Assembly: GCF_010389155.1 (NCBI RefSeq)
Contig: NC_057766.1
Location: forward strand, 40,681,516 to 40,745,515
Direction: 5' to 3'
Length of the DNA: 64,000 nucleotides
DNA from: Erigeron canadensis
Lineage: Eukaryota; Streptophyta; Magnoliopsida; Asterales; Asteraceae
The notes under the pieces were generated by a model that was not told the DNA's origin, did no database searches, and saw nothing but the letters and a program-made list of their open reading frames with translations. Position 1 is the first letter of the stretch, and each line of letters begins with the position of its first letter. Position numbers and translations under genes: made by a program. Below are positions 50,401 to 61,998 of the stretch, in pieces.

Positions 50401-51524
50401 TTAAACTCCTTTTTTGACAAGGTAGAGTAACTCAAGCCATGAGCTTCTTCAATTCCAACCTAATAAGCAACATTTCATAATTCGAGAATGTTTGATATGT
50501 TAAATCTAAGAATCGCTACTTAAAGTCTAAATACGAACACAATACACATATACAGTTGAATGATTAACAAAAGAAAACTATTTTATTTAGTAATGAAATA
50601 GCTCATTTGTTGTATTGAGCCAACGTTTTTCGTAAGACACCAAAACATCATTCAAAAAATCATAAATTTTAGTCCGTAAAACCTTCCAACCTTCCAAATT
50701 CCTATCAAGACCTTAACTTTTCAAATCTCAAGTAACTATACACAAGGAAGAAAAGATAACGGCTTGTTCAATAACACGAAGTATTTCAAATTTTAATCAT
50801 AATTTTTCACTTAACAGTAACAATCTGCCACAAGATTTGCAAAAAAATATACAAAAAAAAAAACCAATATAATATGCATACATTATATCTAAGAAAAACC
50901 AATTTACTTCATTTCCTTTTCGATTCCAATTACTTGAAGTTCAAGATTTCATAAAAATTTGAACTTTTAAGATGCAAAGAGATGAAATAACAGTTATAAA
51001 AAATAATAATAATAATAACAATATTTTTTATAAAAAGAAGAAGAAAAAGGAGATAAGTAACCTGGAATAGCCAAATTTACTACTACATTTTAGCTATTTT
51101 TATTGCAAATTACTTCAGCCTAAAAATTTAAACTTTGAAGCTGCAAAATGATAACATAAAATATTAAGTTTATTTACATTTTGGCTCTTCCTCTTTATTT
51201 TTAAACTGCAGATTAGTTCAAAATAAAGATTCTAACTTTACACTTGCAATTAATAAATTTAAAACAATTGAAACTAAAAAAGATTATTAAAAAAAAAAGA
51301 GGAAAACCTGAAATAGCCATAGCAAAACCACAGCCGCCGCCACAAACATCGGTGAAGAATCTGCCGGCATCGATTGACGGCGGAAGCCTAACTTCAAACG
51401 GCGATAATAACGGCGAACGTTGCGGTAAGGCTCCAGGTAAATATCCCCACATATATACCATCATCTTATTTTCCTTTTCATCACTTTTTTTCTTCATTTT
51501 CACATCTTCATTTTCAACATTCAT
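47419..51524 (-). CDS. RCC1-repeat beta-propeller protein (UVR8-like)
   Basis: Ten exons: 51524-51308, 50315-50242, 50147-50063, 49959-49828, 49754-49518, 49437-49198, 49072-49029, 48488-48306, 47791-47701, 47582-47419; 488 residues. RCC1 blades recur as VYMWGYLPG, KLVTWGSTDDLGQ, EVYTWGWKECVPSG, QVWGWGYGGEGQLGLG, ALMTFGWGLYGQ, DVYAFGGNQFGQLGTG, KVFCWGWNKYGQLGLGD, alternating with GGRHS/GWAHC/GWWHT strands. It resembles the Arabidopsis At3g53830-type RCC1 family rather than UVR8 itself: none of the GWRHT motifs that hold the UVR8 UV-B tryptophans is present, and a low-complexity Lys/Arg/Ser insert (GAKRRRVSSTKQAAESSSSG) interrupts a blade. The insert could carry a nuclear signal. Partner and function are unknown. 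The long first intron (about 1 kb) is AT-rich. Confidence 0.92.
47842..47965. mobile_element. hAT-like MITE in an RCC1-gene intron
   Basis: A 124-bp element with TAGGGCTGTAAAC at one end and GTTTACAGCCCTA-like sequence at the other (TTTACAGCCCTA). The flanks do not show a clear 8-bp duplication. It lies between exons 8 and 9 of the RCC1-repeat gene and should be spliced out. Confidence 0.6.
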
Positions 51525-51711
51525 TTTCTTCTAACAAATTAAATTGAATTGAATTGATTGGTGAATTTAGTGTGTGTGTGTGTGTGAAATAATTAGTAAG
51601 CCACCCCTGAAAAAAATTAATTTTACTTATCAGAAAGAAAGGAAAGAAAGAAGAAAATTGGGGGCGTATCAATTTCATGGGGAAGAAGATGCCACGTTGG
51701 ATGCTCATGTT

Positions 51712-51931
51712 CCACGTGGATTCATTATTAGCCACAGGATTGGTTAGGTTTATTCTCAGCCACGAATTCCTCAGAAGGTCCCAGAAGGTCGGTTTCTTTT
51801 ACATTGCAACCCCCCATATTATACTAGCGTTGTTGGGTTTAGTTGGTGTGTCCACCTTCATTTACTGCCACGTGGTTATTTAAATATTATTAACCTCGAC
51901 TCGAATAATAAATACCGACGTTGGTCACGTG
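51712..51931. promoter_or_regulatory. Three G-box cores upstream of the RCC1-repeat gene
   Basis: CCACGTGG at 51712-51719, CCACGTGG at 51868-51875 and CACGTG at 51926-51931, all within 410 bp upstream of the minus-strand ATG at 51524. Such clusters are targets of bZIP (HY5, ABF) and bHLH (PIF) factors, suggesting light or stress control; this is inference. Confidence 0.55.
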
Positions 51932-52245
51932 TCAACCATACTCGTTAACTTGTCTCCGATTGTATTACATTGCTCGATTCATTGAAAAATATGATTAGTT
52001 GAGAGTGTTTAAGAAAATACATTTAAAGACTTTTTTTCGAGTCGGGTTCTAACTGTTATTCCGAAACAGGTTAACTTAGTAATCCGGGCACTATTTCAAA
52101 TACGAGTATGTTATTTATATTCTAATTAACTTATAATATTATTTTTAAAGTTTATATATCATTTTAAGTTTTGTATTGCCAAAAATCAATATGATAAAAT
52201 GCAAATCTAAAATGAATCAGAATTCACTAACCTACCCCATTAAGA

Positions 52246-52806
52246 ACGGAGCTAGGATTTCTGGTTAAGGGAGACCGAACGAGGAAATATGTTGTCATGA
52301 CGTTTTTAACGAAATTGGTTGTTTGTGGTTACAAAGTGTAGACTCTCTTTTTTATAAAATGTAATAAAAAAAATATAGTAACTTCATTTATAATCGTAAT
52401 TGGGTATATGTAACTGAAGATGCAATCGACTTGTTCTAGATTTATATATCGTAAACCGGAAATTACATTTAAAAGAAAAACGAAGATACAAATATAAAGT
52501 TCAGAAAGATGTCATTTTCCTTCCTTTACTTTATATTCCCAAAAAAATAAACAATAACCTTAAATTTAGGGGTAAAGTTGACAACTTAAACATAGATAAA
52601 GGATTTAAATAAAAATGTTTAGGATTTTTTTTTCCTCTTGAAACAACAACCTGCAACTCATTCTTCATATCCACAAAACAATCTCCAACACAAATATACA
52701 TAACTTTCATTCGACTATGGACGGACCATGTAAACAAAAATATGAAAACGGAGGGGGGGGGGGGACCAAGCACCCCCTAGTCCCCTATTGGTTCCGCCTC
52801 TGTACC
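52246..52806. repeat. Degenerate hAT-like element with poly-G tract
   Basis: Ends ACGGAGCTAGGATTTC and, in complement, ACAGAGGCGGAACCA, echoing the GGCGGAGCCA-type terminus at 26782. Contains a run of about 13 G near 52752-52764. No clear TSD. It directly precedes the LTR at 52827. Confidence 0.35.
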
Positions 52807-52826
52807 TCATGTGTAGTGCTCACAAT

Positions 52827-55077
52827 TGTAACACCCCAAAGATTTTAAGGTAAAAAAAATTAACCCCTATTATTAGTTTTGACATTAAATTAATTTCCTA
52901 GTATTTTATTTTTGGATATGGGGTTAATTTAGTTGAAATTTTAACGGATAGCGGGTAAAATACCCTAAAAATTGGAAATGGTGCCAGCCACACACTCATC
53001 TAATTCATATTTCCACTATTCTTCTTCTTCCTCACTTTCTCATGCAATCCACTCCATTTCCTTCAAAATCAAAGTCAAAATACCTTCAATTGCAAGACTA
53101 GAAATCACCCTAACAATCATCACCATCAATTTATTTTCTTTCAAGAATTCAAAAGTTAGGGTTTGTGGGTTTTGTGGTGGTGGCCGAAAATTGGGAGAGA
53201 AAGAGGAAGGAATTGTGAATTTAAAACCCTAAGTAATTGTCTTCATTGTTGAGGTAAAAAATTTTCCCAATTTAACTTTATCTTTTCTTGTAAAATTAGG
53301 GTTCATGGATGAACCAAATTGGGGGTTTTTACTAGAAAATGATTTATGGTTAATTTCCCCCAACTCCTTAGTTAACCTATTTGTCATTGAGTTAAATGAT
53401 GTGTTTAATTATGAATTGATAAGTTCAAATGTGATAAGTTGAGTTTGTGAGAAAAGATGAATTATTGCTATATATTGAAATGTGGATGAAAATGATAGAA
53501 TGAACTACCTAATGTTGTTGTTAAAGATGAAAGTAACTCAATGACAAATGAGTTGGGTTTTGGGTTTAGAAAGGCTAGTGATTGAGTGAGACTAGGTTGA
53601 GCTAGTCAAGTTGTGAATGTAAGCTTAATGCATTTTTATGATATGATTATAGGTTGAGCTTGTTGAGCATTATTGTTATAGCTTTATTGTCCTTGTTGCG
53701 GAGGAGGTGAGTATATTTGCATACCTTTATGTATACGTTGGGCCAATTACCATGAGATGTGAATGTTTCAAGCATGATAATTGGTTCGGTGTTAAGCCCA
53801 TGTGAGGCATTGTCTATGAGGCCTAAGAACCTCCGGGGCCTAAGAATCCCGATAGTTGATGTGATTTGAGGCCTAAGAACCTCCGGGGCCTAAAAATCCC
53901 GATTGACATGATTGTTATGATTGTTTAGCTTATATGGATCCATATATGTGTTGTTAGAGTGCAAGGTGAGCATGTAAATGCGTCATGACGATGCCATATG
54001 TTACATGTAATAGTCCTTGTACATGCCCTCCTTCGTATTCGTAAATGTATGCAAATATATTCATTAAGCCTTTGCTTATATTTTAGTTGTTTACCCTTTT
54101 TATAGGTAGTTCCGGAAGAAGGAACTAGGATTTGAAAGTGTTGATTTAGAGCTTGAAGTGGTTGAAGTAAAGATTTGCAAGATTTGAAGGTATTTAGGTC
54201 ATTCATGGATGAATGACAAGCTTTTGAGTTTAGAGGCTTAGTTATCCCTCTCCTTTTGGCTCTTGGTACATTTTGGTTGATGGTCATTTTTTGTTATATT
54301 ATGTAAAAGATCAGGTGTAAAGCTTTTTAGAAAAGATGTAAAGTTGCACTTTGGGCGAAAATTGCGTCAAAATGGGTAAGATGACCCGTTTACTTGTAGA
54401 AACTTGGTTTGTATAAATGGATGGTATGGAGACTTTTGGAAATGTAGTGTTAGTTGATTTATGTCAAAACTAAGTTGCTAATCAGTTGTCGGAAGCTCGG
54501 TTTTGAGAAAAAGGGGTCGAAAGTTGTTCAAGGTGTCAAAAGTACGAAACCTGAAGAGGACGACTCTTGTGGACGGCCTCTGCAGGACACAAGAGCCGTG
54601 CTTATCTGTAATTTTTACCCTTTTTTTACCGAGGCTTCGTTTGATCTTTTCGGGTCCTGAAACTCGCATAGTAGTCTATTAACATCATTTTAAGAACATT
54701 CCAAGTGTCTTTTCTTGAATTGGAACATTTTGATTTTTCTAGTTGTTCAATGTGTTAAAAGTACGAAACCTGAAGAGGACGGCCTTTGTGCAAAGGACGG
54801 CTCTTGTGGACGACCTCTGCAGGACACAAGAGCCGTGCTCCTCTGTAATTTTTACACTTTTTTTTACCGAGGTTTCGTTTGATATTTTCGGGTCCTGAAA
54901 CTCGCATAGTAGTCTATTAACATCATTTTAAGAACATTCCAAGTGTCTTTTCTTGAATTGGAACATTTTGATTTTTCGCGAAAATTTGCCGTATTTTTCT
55001 AAGTATAATTTAACTAATTTGCGTTTCTTTTCTTTTATGTTCATACTTTTGGGACTAAATTGAGTCGAGGCGTTTCA
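52827..55077 (+). mobile_element. Probable solo LTR of a Gypsy-type retrotransposon, about 2.25 kb
   Basis: Starts TGTAACACCCCAAAG and ends GAGTCGAGGCGTTTCA, the TG...CA pattern of many plant Gypsy LTRs. Flanks ACAAT (52822-52826) and ACAAA (55078-55082) match 4 of 5. No gag-pol coding, primer-binding site or second LTR is present in the window. It contains a 50-bp-period duplication at 53818-53902 and a 219-bp-period duplication at 54523-54977. The 86-codon frame at 52972 is not family-like. Confidence 0.6.
54523..54977 (+). repeat. Tandem duplication inside the LTR, with hairpins
   Basis: Copy 1 is 54523-54739 and copy 2 is 54742-54977, mostly identical; copy 2 has an extra ~20 bp near 54781. 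Each copy holds a stem-loop. In copy 2, ACGGCTCTTGTG (54797-54808) pairs perfectly with CACAAGAGCCGT (54825-54836). Confidence 0.85.
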
Positions 55078-55082
55078 ACAAA

Positions 55083-56822
55083 TCATTTGTTTTTGCACTT
55101 CTTTTTTTCTTATTCTTTCGGAACTTACATTCTATAGGGAGCTGTTCACAGCTTATCGAGACACTCAAATCAAACCCAGCAAACGGCATTTTCTAAAATA
55201 CTATTCAACAATAAGATCTCGCCTTTTCGTGATGCAATCAAATTACTCAAAATCATCCGTTTTCTATGGATAAGAACAGATCCTCCAACACAAATATTAC
55301 ATGGCAAAAGTGGTCCAGTTTTAATTTGTAATGTGTTTTTAAGAGTTACAGTAGCCGTTTATAATTACTTGATAACTCTAATTTTCTTTGCTCATGTACT
55401 CCTTTTAGCTCTAGACTGGATTTATGTTTTCAGTGAAATTTTGAATGTTAAAAAATTTACTATTAAATTTAGCAAATTAAATTTATAAACACTCGCCCGT
55501 TTTAGCAAATTAATCATGGCAATCTAGACTCCCATGCCCATCTTTTTAAGAAAGATTTGGCAAAGTTTGATATGAGTTAAGTAAACTTTTTAATTGATCG
55601 ATAAGTTATTTAGAATTTTCATTTTAGCATATATAGTGAGTAAGATAAAACTCATACCCTGTTTAGGGATTCAGGTATTGGATCCTGTTATAGTGAGTGA
55701 GATAATAGCTTTAAGTAAGAATACAAAAAGATTAAAATATACTAATTTGCATTTAATCTAATTAATTTTGCGTCGATAGTCATTTCGTTCTCAAAAATAA
55801 TTGCACTACTCATTACCGATGCCATCAATTTCAATTCTCAAATAAGCATTACCATAAGTAGAATTTTCTTTCTAAACGGCACCTACCATAAGTAGATCAC
55901 ACTAAAATAACTAACTTCCCGGCAGAAAAAGAAATTGTTGGAGCCACACAAGTGACACAACTCAAAAGGTCCACAAAGATGGTTGGACTATGACTAGTTA
56001 GCAATTAGACTATTAATGTCCTAACGGGCCTACTTTTGACAAGACCCCTTTTGGTACGAAAAGACCATTAATTTAGAATAAATAACTTAAATACTTAAAA
56101 GTTATTGAAAGTATACAATAATGTTTAATTTTTTAAAAAGAAATCACAATGTATGACTTACGATTTTAAAAATAGAAAACCACGAAAATATGTGCATTAC
56201 TGTAAAATAAATATGTTAGAATATTACCCATTTTACATCACAATAGAACTCATAGCCAAGCCGACGAGTTGTTAAAATGAAAAATTAGAAATACGAGCCA
56301 CTGTTAAGTGGTCCTCTGAGTTATGAACTTATGACTAATCCAGTCGTACAATCATTTTATGCCTATCTAACACAATTATTTGAAATAAATGTGTAGTTTG
56401 TCTAAGTTGTTGGCATTTCATTATTAAGATTATATGTACCAAGAAAAAACTTTGAATGAGGCAAAACTAAAAAATTTATGAAATATAAATATAAAAGGAG
56501 GCAGAATGTTGAAAACCTATAAAAAAAAATTTAAATCCATAAAAATGTTAAAAGTACATAACAAAATTTAAATTTTGAAGAGGACATTAGCCCCCCTTTA
56601 AGCACGCCCTTGATTATATTATATGTCTCAGTAAAATGTGTATATTTTTGATACAAACGGTTTATTAAATATTTGTCTTGCATTACAAATATAACAGCTC
56701 AAAGAATAATAATAATAATAATAATAAAATCTATTTATATGATGATAACAAGTTAGCATTAGAATTTAGAAAAAGAATCACAAGTCCACAACCCTTGCAT
56801 GAACGATAATGACGAGAAACTA
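55083..56822. other. Gene-free spacer
   Basis: AT-rich with no supported gene. A short AAT microsatellite occurs near 56706-56728. Confidence 0.4.
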
Positions 56823-57043
56823 TCTATAATACCTTATAAAGCAAACTGGATTCCTCCCTTAACTTAATTAAGAACCTGATAAGACAAAAATGTCCTTAAA
56901 TAATCTTCCATGCTAAGCACCCTCTCACGTGATATACCAACTATGCCCTTCAACCATTTCGTCTCTAGCAAAGTAAAACCCTATCAACGCCACCATCAGA
57001 TTATCTTCCCCACCACCGCCGCATTGTGCGGGTACTATGCTCG
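56823..57043 (+). mobile_element. Short Helitron-like element, about 221 bp
   Basis: Starts A|TCTATAATACCTTATAAAG at 56822/56823. Ends with CCACCGCCGCATTGTGCGGG (hairpin-like), then CTCG|T where CTAG|T is expected. The interior CACCACCG motif is shared with 57224-57560. Confidence 0.5.
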
Positions 57044-57223
57044 TATAATATAATTGACATGGATGTCATATTGTTAACCTTTGAAGATATTTAAACATTT
57101 TTGTGAGTGAATTAAATTTGCTAAACTTAATTCTAGATGCCATGGTTAATTTGGTTTTGGCAAGTGTTTGTATAGAACAATACACTCTAACACTCGTAGT
57201 ACACATATTTAACTTAATCTATA

Positions 57224-57560
57224 TCTATACTATGATAAAACAAATGACTTTTTTTTAAAAAAATTCGGTCTTTAAAATAACAAAAATATATTTTCTCATT
57301 TATTCATCCTTAATTTAAACATCTCTACCTAATATACATATAACACTCTTAATTAAATAATTACAATATAAATTCCTCAACTTTTAAAATAACTATATTA
57401 CCACTTTAATTTAACATTAACTACTTTTACCACCATCACCGTCCACCACTATCACCACCATCGCTGCTAACACTACCGCTGCCACCTGTTGTCACTACAT
57501 CCGCCACCCATCAACGCCACAACTACCTTACTACCGACGCATTGTTGTACAAAAATCTAG
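57224..57560 (+). mobile_element. Short Helitron-like element, 337 bp
   Basis: A|TCTATACTATGATAAAAC at 57223/57224 and CTAG|T at 57557-57561, preceded by CGACGCATTGTTGTAC. The interior is rich in CCACCA/CACCAT/CGCCAC, the complement of the element starting at 3340. Both termini and the A-T target fit the Helitron rule. Confidence 0.6.
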
Positions 57561-57657
57561 TACATGTTTATGCTAATTACTTTATATTTAATAAAATACT
57601 TTTTTAAATTTAACAAAATACTTTTTTTTCATTTTAAGAAAATTGCGTAGATATAAC

Positions 57658-57910
57658 TAACACTTAAAAAGTTGTGACTTGGACAACATCGTTATTTTTA
57701 TTGCGACAAACTACCATAAAAATAATCTTTTACACGGATGAAAAGTGTCTCTTTATATTGTTTTAGTGATGTGTAAAGAGTTAACACTTAAAAAGTTGTG
57801 ACTTGGACAACATCATTGTTATTTTTTATTGCAACAAACTACCATAAAAATAATCTTTTATACGGATGAAAAGTGTTTCTTTATATTGTTTTAGTAATGT
57901 GTAAAGAGTT
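57658..57910. repeat. Tandem duplication, period 124 bp
   Basis: Copy 1 is 57658-57781 and copy 2 is 57782-57910. Both start TAACACTTAAAAAGTTGTGA and differ by a few substitutions and small indels. Non-coding. Confidence 0.85.
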
Positions 57911-58214
57911 ATATAACTGATGATATTTTTTAAACAGTTTCTAACTGTGTAAAATAATAATCTTTTCTATACACATATTAATACGCTTGTGTATATATAT
58001 GTCTACTTTCAAACGTGACAAGACTGTCCGACTCGAGTTTTTTTTTAAAAAGTTTCAAATTCAAATATCTTTAGGTAAAGATTTTAAAGATGGTCAAGAA
58101 AAAATGCCTTCACAATAGTACCTTGACTAAATGACATACATCTCACTTAAAGATTCTCTTTTCTCTAGATAAGAAAACAAGAAAACCTCATTCAGTTGTC
58201 ATTTATTATCGAGG

Positions 58215-58418
58215 TGCGTAATATCACCAGGCATAAAAGTGTAACACCACTAGGGAGAGTATTAACGGCGGCGCCGCCATTAATACTGCGGGCCCCCATG
58301 TCTGTTATGGTAAATCTGGCAGAGAAATTAGCGGGGGCCTTGTCAGTATCAGAGTATTAACGGTGACGTCGCCGCTAATGCCCTGGTCGGGTTGACTCTT
58401 TCTGATGGTGTTACCCTG
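58215..58418 (-). repeat. GC-rich double-palindrome element, copy 2
   Basis: Reverse-oriented homologue of 20460-20680. Palindromes: AGTATTAACGGCGGCGCCGC and on to ATTAATACT (58258-58287), and TATTAACGGTGACGTCGCCG to CTAAT (58355-58379). Ends AGTGTAACACCACTA and TGATGGTGTTACCCTG form an inverted pair. No ORF. Confidence 0.75.
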
Positions 58419-59782
58419 TGTTTTTATTATATGAGATTTTAACAAAAGTAGGCCTTGGTATCATAAGTTTGACAAAATGATGATCTTTTAAAATTTTACA
58501 AAATATGGTTTACCACTCCCTTTATAACATATATTTTTCCAAGTTATCCTCGTAGATATTAGGGAGTGCTACATTTCAAAAGTATGTTCACCAACTTTTA
58601 TAATTGATATATCTTTGGTTTAAATTTGTAGTAACCATCACGATCATCTGTTTATTTATAACGTGGAGAGCAAAATTATAGGGGTGTCCAAGCATGAACC
58701 CCGAGACTGTGTGCATTTAGTAACGAAGATGTCCAAATGAATTACCACCTGTGCAGCTGTGCTACACACCATCAACGTCTCGTTTAAAAACATTGAGCAA
58801 ATCGCAACTTGTAAATGATAAACTCGATAAAGTAAATCATTATTGCAATTCATATTAGATTGGTACAAATAACAATTCTATATTGTGATAGAAAAAATGC
58901 TAGGTAATTAGTAGTTTAATTAGTTTGAAATTGTGGCCATATGTAATTTTTTTATTTTTTTTAAGATTAAGGCCTTGGAATTTTAGAAGGCCCGGGCGGT
59001 TGCAGCTTGTCCACGTTGTATATCATGAACGGCCCAAATTACTTTAAATTGAACGGATCTCGTACCTTGTAGATACCACACACATCACATATAACAACGC
59101 TAGTCACAACTCACAAGTGTGATTTTGACTAGGGCCCATGAACATTAATAACAGGTGGTTCGAGTTGCTCTGATTGAGTGGTATAGTATATTAGTACGGA
59201 ATCAAATTGTTATTCGATGGTCGTGTTAGCCATATAATGGTGCATATCAAATGATATGATGGGTCGGATATGGTATATTGAAACGTGTGTTAAACTCGCC
59301 TTTTGTAATCCAATCATTGGATCATGCATGTTGACATTTGGTTCTTTGGTGTTAAATAATTATCATCCTAGCCATTCGATGACTTTTGGAGAGTAGAGAT
59401 CATTCATTTAAGTGGAGTGGTTTGTTTAGAAAAAAAAAAATCTTGAGAATATTGAATACATATATAATTTTTAAAACTAATGTAAAATCATCACCAATGA
59501 AAAGATAAACGGTAACTAGTTTGGACGAAATAACATGCAAAAAGAAAACCACAATGAGTGCAGTGCTCTATAATGAAAAACCGTAATATATATCGACTCA
59601 TTTACAAAGCATATTACCATTCTTTTGACTTTTAAAATTTTAAAAACAAAAAAGTTACTCCTTTCGTCCTATTACATTTTTAAATTTTCAAAGTTTTTTT
59701 TTACGAATTTGACATTAAATATTTTTGTTTATATTGTATAATATTTAATAAAAATTACATGAATTGATTGAGTTTAGATATA
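58419..59782. other. Gene-free spacer
   Basis: AT-rich, no supported gene. The 70-codon frame on the minus strand at 58656-58868 has no family resemblance. Confidence 0.35.
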
Positions 59783-60208
59783 TCTATACTATATTATAAA
59801 ACAACTTCTCTCTATCTAAATCTTAAGTTTCAACATTTACTTTCCCAAAAAGCTCCCCTATCTATTCAATATTTATCTAAAGTAATTATATTATCATTTT
59901 TTCTCTCCTCAAATCTCAACCAATAATTTTTTTTTCTCTTTTCTTCATAAATCATTTAATTTTCCAATTTATTCATAATCTTTTATCTCAAAAACGTACA
60001 TCGATAAATTATAAAAGTTATATGGGTATTCTTAAAATTTCATGCTCTTTCATTAGAGATGTCATTCGATATACTTTCAACGAATTTTTAAATCCGAGGG
60101 CGGAGCCCGTACGGTTAAGACATTTGGTTATCACACTCAATAACCTATCAACTTTATGACTTATCACTCCACTATCTCACCGCCGCAACGCGCGAGTATT
60201 TGCTCTCG
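59783..60208 (+). mobile_element. Helitron-like element, 426 bp
   Basis: Starts A|TCTATACTATATTATAAAAC at 59782/59783. Ends with CACCGCCGCAACGCGCGAGT, then CTCG|T at 60205-60209, the same CTCG variant seen at 57043. No coding. Confidence 0.55.
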
Positions 60209-61008
60209 TTTATATTGGTATAACTTTCATCAAGTATTATATAACAAAAAAAATATTTAAATTAAGTCAAAGTTTGAAAAGCAAAGACTTTGAAAATTCA
60301 AATTAGGAAAACTTTCGGTCACAAAATGGCAGTTAGGTTGTAGTGATTTATCCCTCCACCTAACCAATATCTATTGGTGTTTATCTTGACTAAGATTTTG
60401 TAGCTTATTTATAAAAGATAAAAGTTTGATTTAAACTTGAAATTAAAATATTAAAACCATCTATCGTTATGTATGGTACCGAAGCAATTTGCCAATTTGT
60501 ACACCTATATACTTTCACATTCTCTAAAATTCTATGTTTCTTATGGGTTTCGATCATCACTTCTGTATTGATAAATGTTAGACAAAAATTAAAAGACATC
60601 TGATAGCCCATTGAAGTCTTTTAATTTGGTTAAGGAAAATATGAAAAAATATCATTAAAGATGTACATATTCCATAGCCTACTTTTTGTACCCAACATAA
60701 AATAAAATGCAGCCCACGATAAAAGCCCAACAAAGATTCTTCACTCTCTGTATATATTGTACGTATATTTTGAAGTAGGAAAATGTTCACCTAAAGGCTA
60801 AAGCTTCTGGTTATACATTCGATCTACCTTTTTCATGTTATACCCTTCGATCCGTCAACCGCAACAGCCAATGAAGTGTAACTAATTTAAAGTAACACCT
60901 TTGATTAAGTGTAACTTTATAACATAGGAAAATATATCCGAAGCAGTATATGGCATTAATGTAATTAAATGATGACTAAAATGAATATATATTTCATATG
61001 CTTTATTG
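60209..61008. other. Gene-free spacer
   Basis: No supported gene or bounded repeat. Confidence 0.35.
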
Positions 61009-61513
61009 GAGTTTTTTTTACGGATAGGAACAAAATTTAACCCATTGGTGTAACTAGGAACTTTACTCAAAACTTTTGTAAAACAAGGAAGTCCAGTGTT
61101 TAAGACACCGAACTTCGCCACATCCGCATAATTCCGGTGTCTAACACCGAACTTGGTTGTTTTTTTTTATTCTCCACACTTCTTTCTTTTCATTCTATTA
61201 ACTATTTAGAATTAATGCATTAAAGTTGGTTGTAATTAATGCACTGCAGCAACATGTAGTTCATGAGAAAGCAAAGATCAAAAGAAGGACGGTATTGGGG
61301 CTACCAGACTTCACTTTTTTTTTTTAAGCTTTTCGATGCAGACGACAAGAAATTGAAAAAAGCGACCAAGTTTGATGTCTTAAACACCAGACTTATGTGG
61401 ACGTGGCGAAGTTTGGTATGTTAGACACCGGACTTCCTTGTTGTGCAAAACTTTTGGATAAAGTTACTAGTTGCATGAATGATTTGAATTTTGTTCCTAT
61501 CCATAAAAAAATC
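61009..61513. mobile_element. Mutator-like TIR element, 505 bp, 9-bp TSD
   Basis: Perfect 9-bp TSD GCTTTATTG at 61000-61008 and 61514-61522. Terminal inverted repeats of about 150 bp start GAGTTTTTTTTACGGATAGG on the left and, in complement, GATTTTTTTATGGATAGG on the right. The arms read as related peptides on opposite strands (KFGVLNTGLPC and KFGMLDTGLPC). The loop (about 61165-61370) is unique. The transcript could fold into a long hairpin. Confidence 0.85.
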
Positions 61514-61998
61514 GCTTTATTGATTGTTTTGAATACACATAAAGTCGTCCATACATACAACTATCACAAAATACAATTATACAAAGGTAAATTGAAAAGT
61601 AAACGGTTAATGGCCAAAGTCCAAATATGTTATTGTATACTCTTTGACACTTTGGTTTAACGCACCAATCAATATATCATTATTTCTAGTGCAAATGTGA
61701 ATATCACTATGTTAGATTTGATATGTTAAAAGCAAATAAGAAGCAACATGTTTAATGTTATGTATATATTCTAGAAATAATCATGAACATTATCCGCTGA
61801 CATATGTAGAGCACAATAAATTTCAACGCAAGTAGTTGTGAAGGCAAATACTATTTTTGACCAGCAAATAGTCAAAGTCAACACCTTAAAATGCGTCCAA
61901 AAATTCAACAAAACGACATCAAACAGCACAAAGATAAATATAGAAATATCCTTTTCGCAATTCTTCAAAATCACACTAATCTATACTCATTTTCAACC

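Noticed and set aside
47419..51524. Naming the RCC1-repeat gene UVR8
   Set aside because: GWRHT motifs are missing and the N-terminus fits a different RCC1 subfamily.
61891..61998. Longer N-terminus for the third WAKL gene
   Set aside because: Residues before the ATG at 61999 are charged and non-signal-like; they read as 5' UTR.
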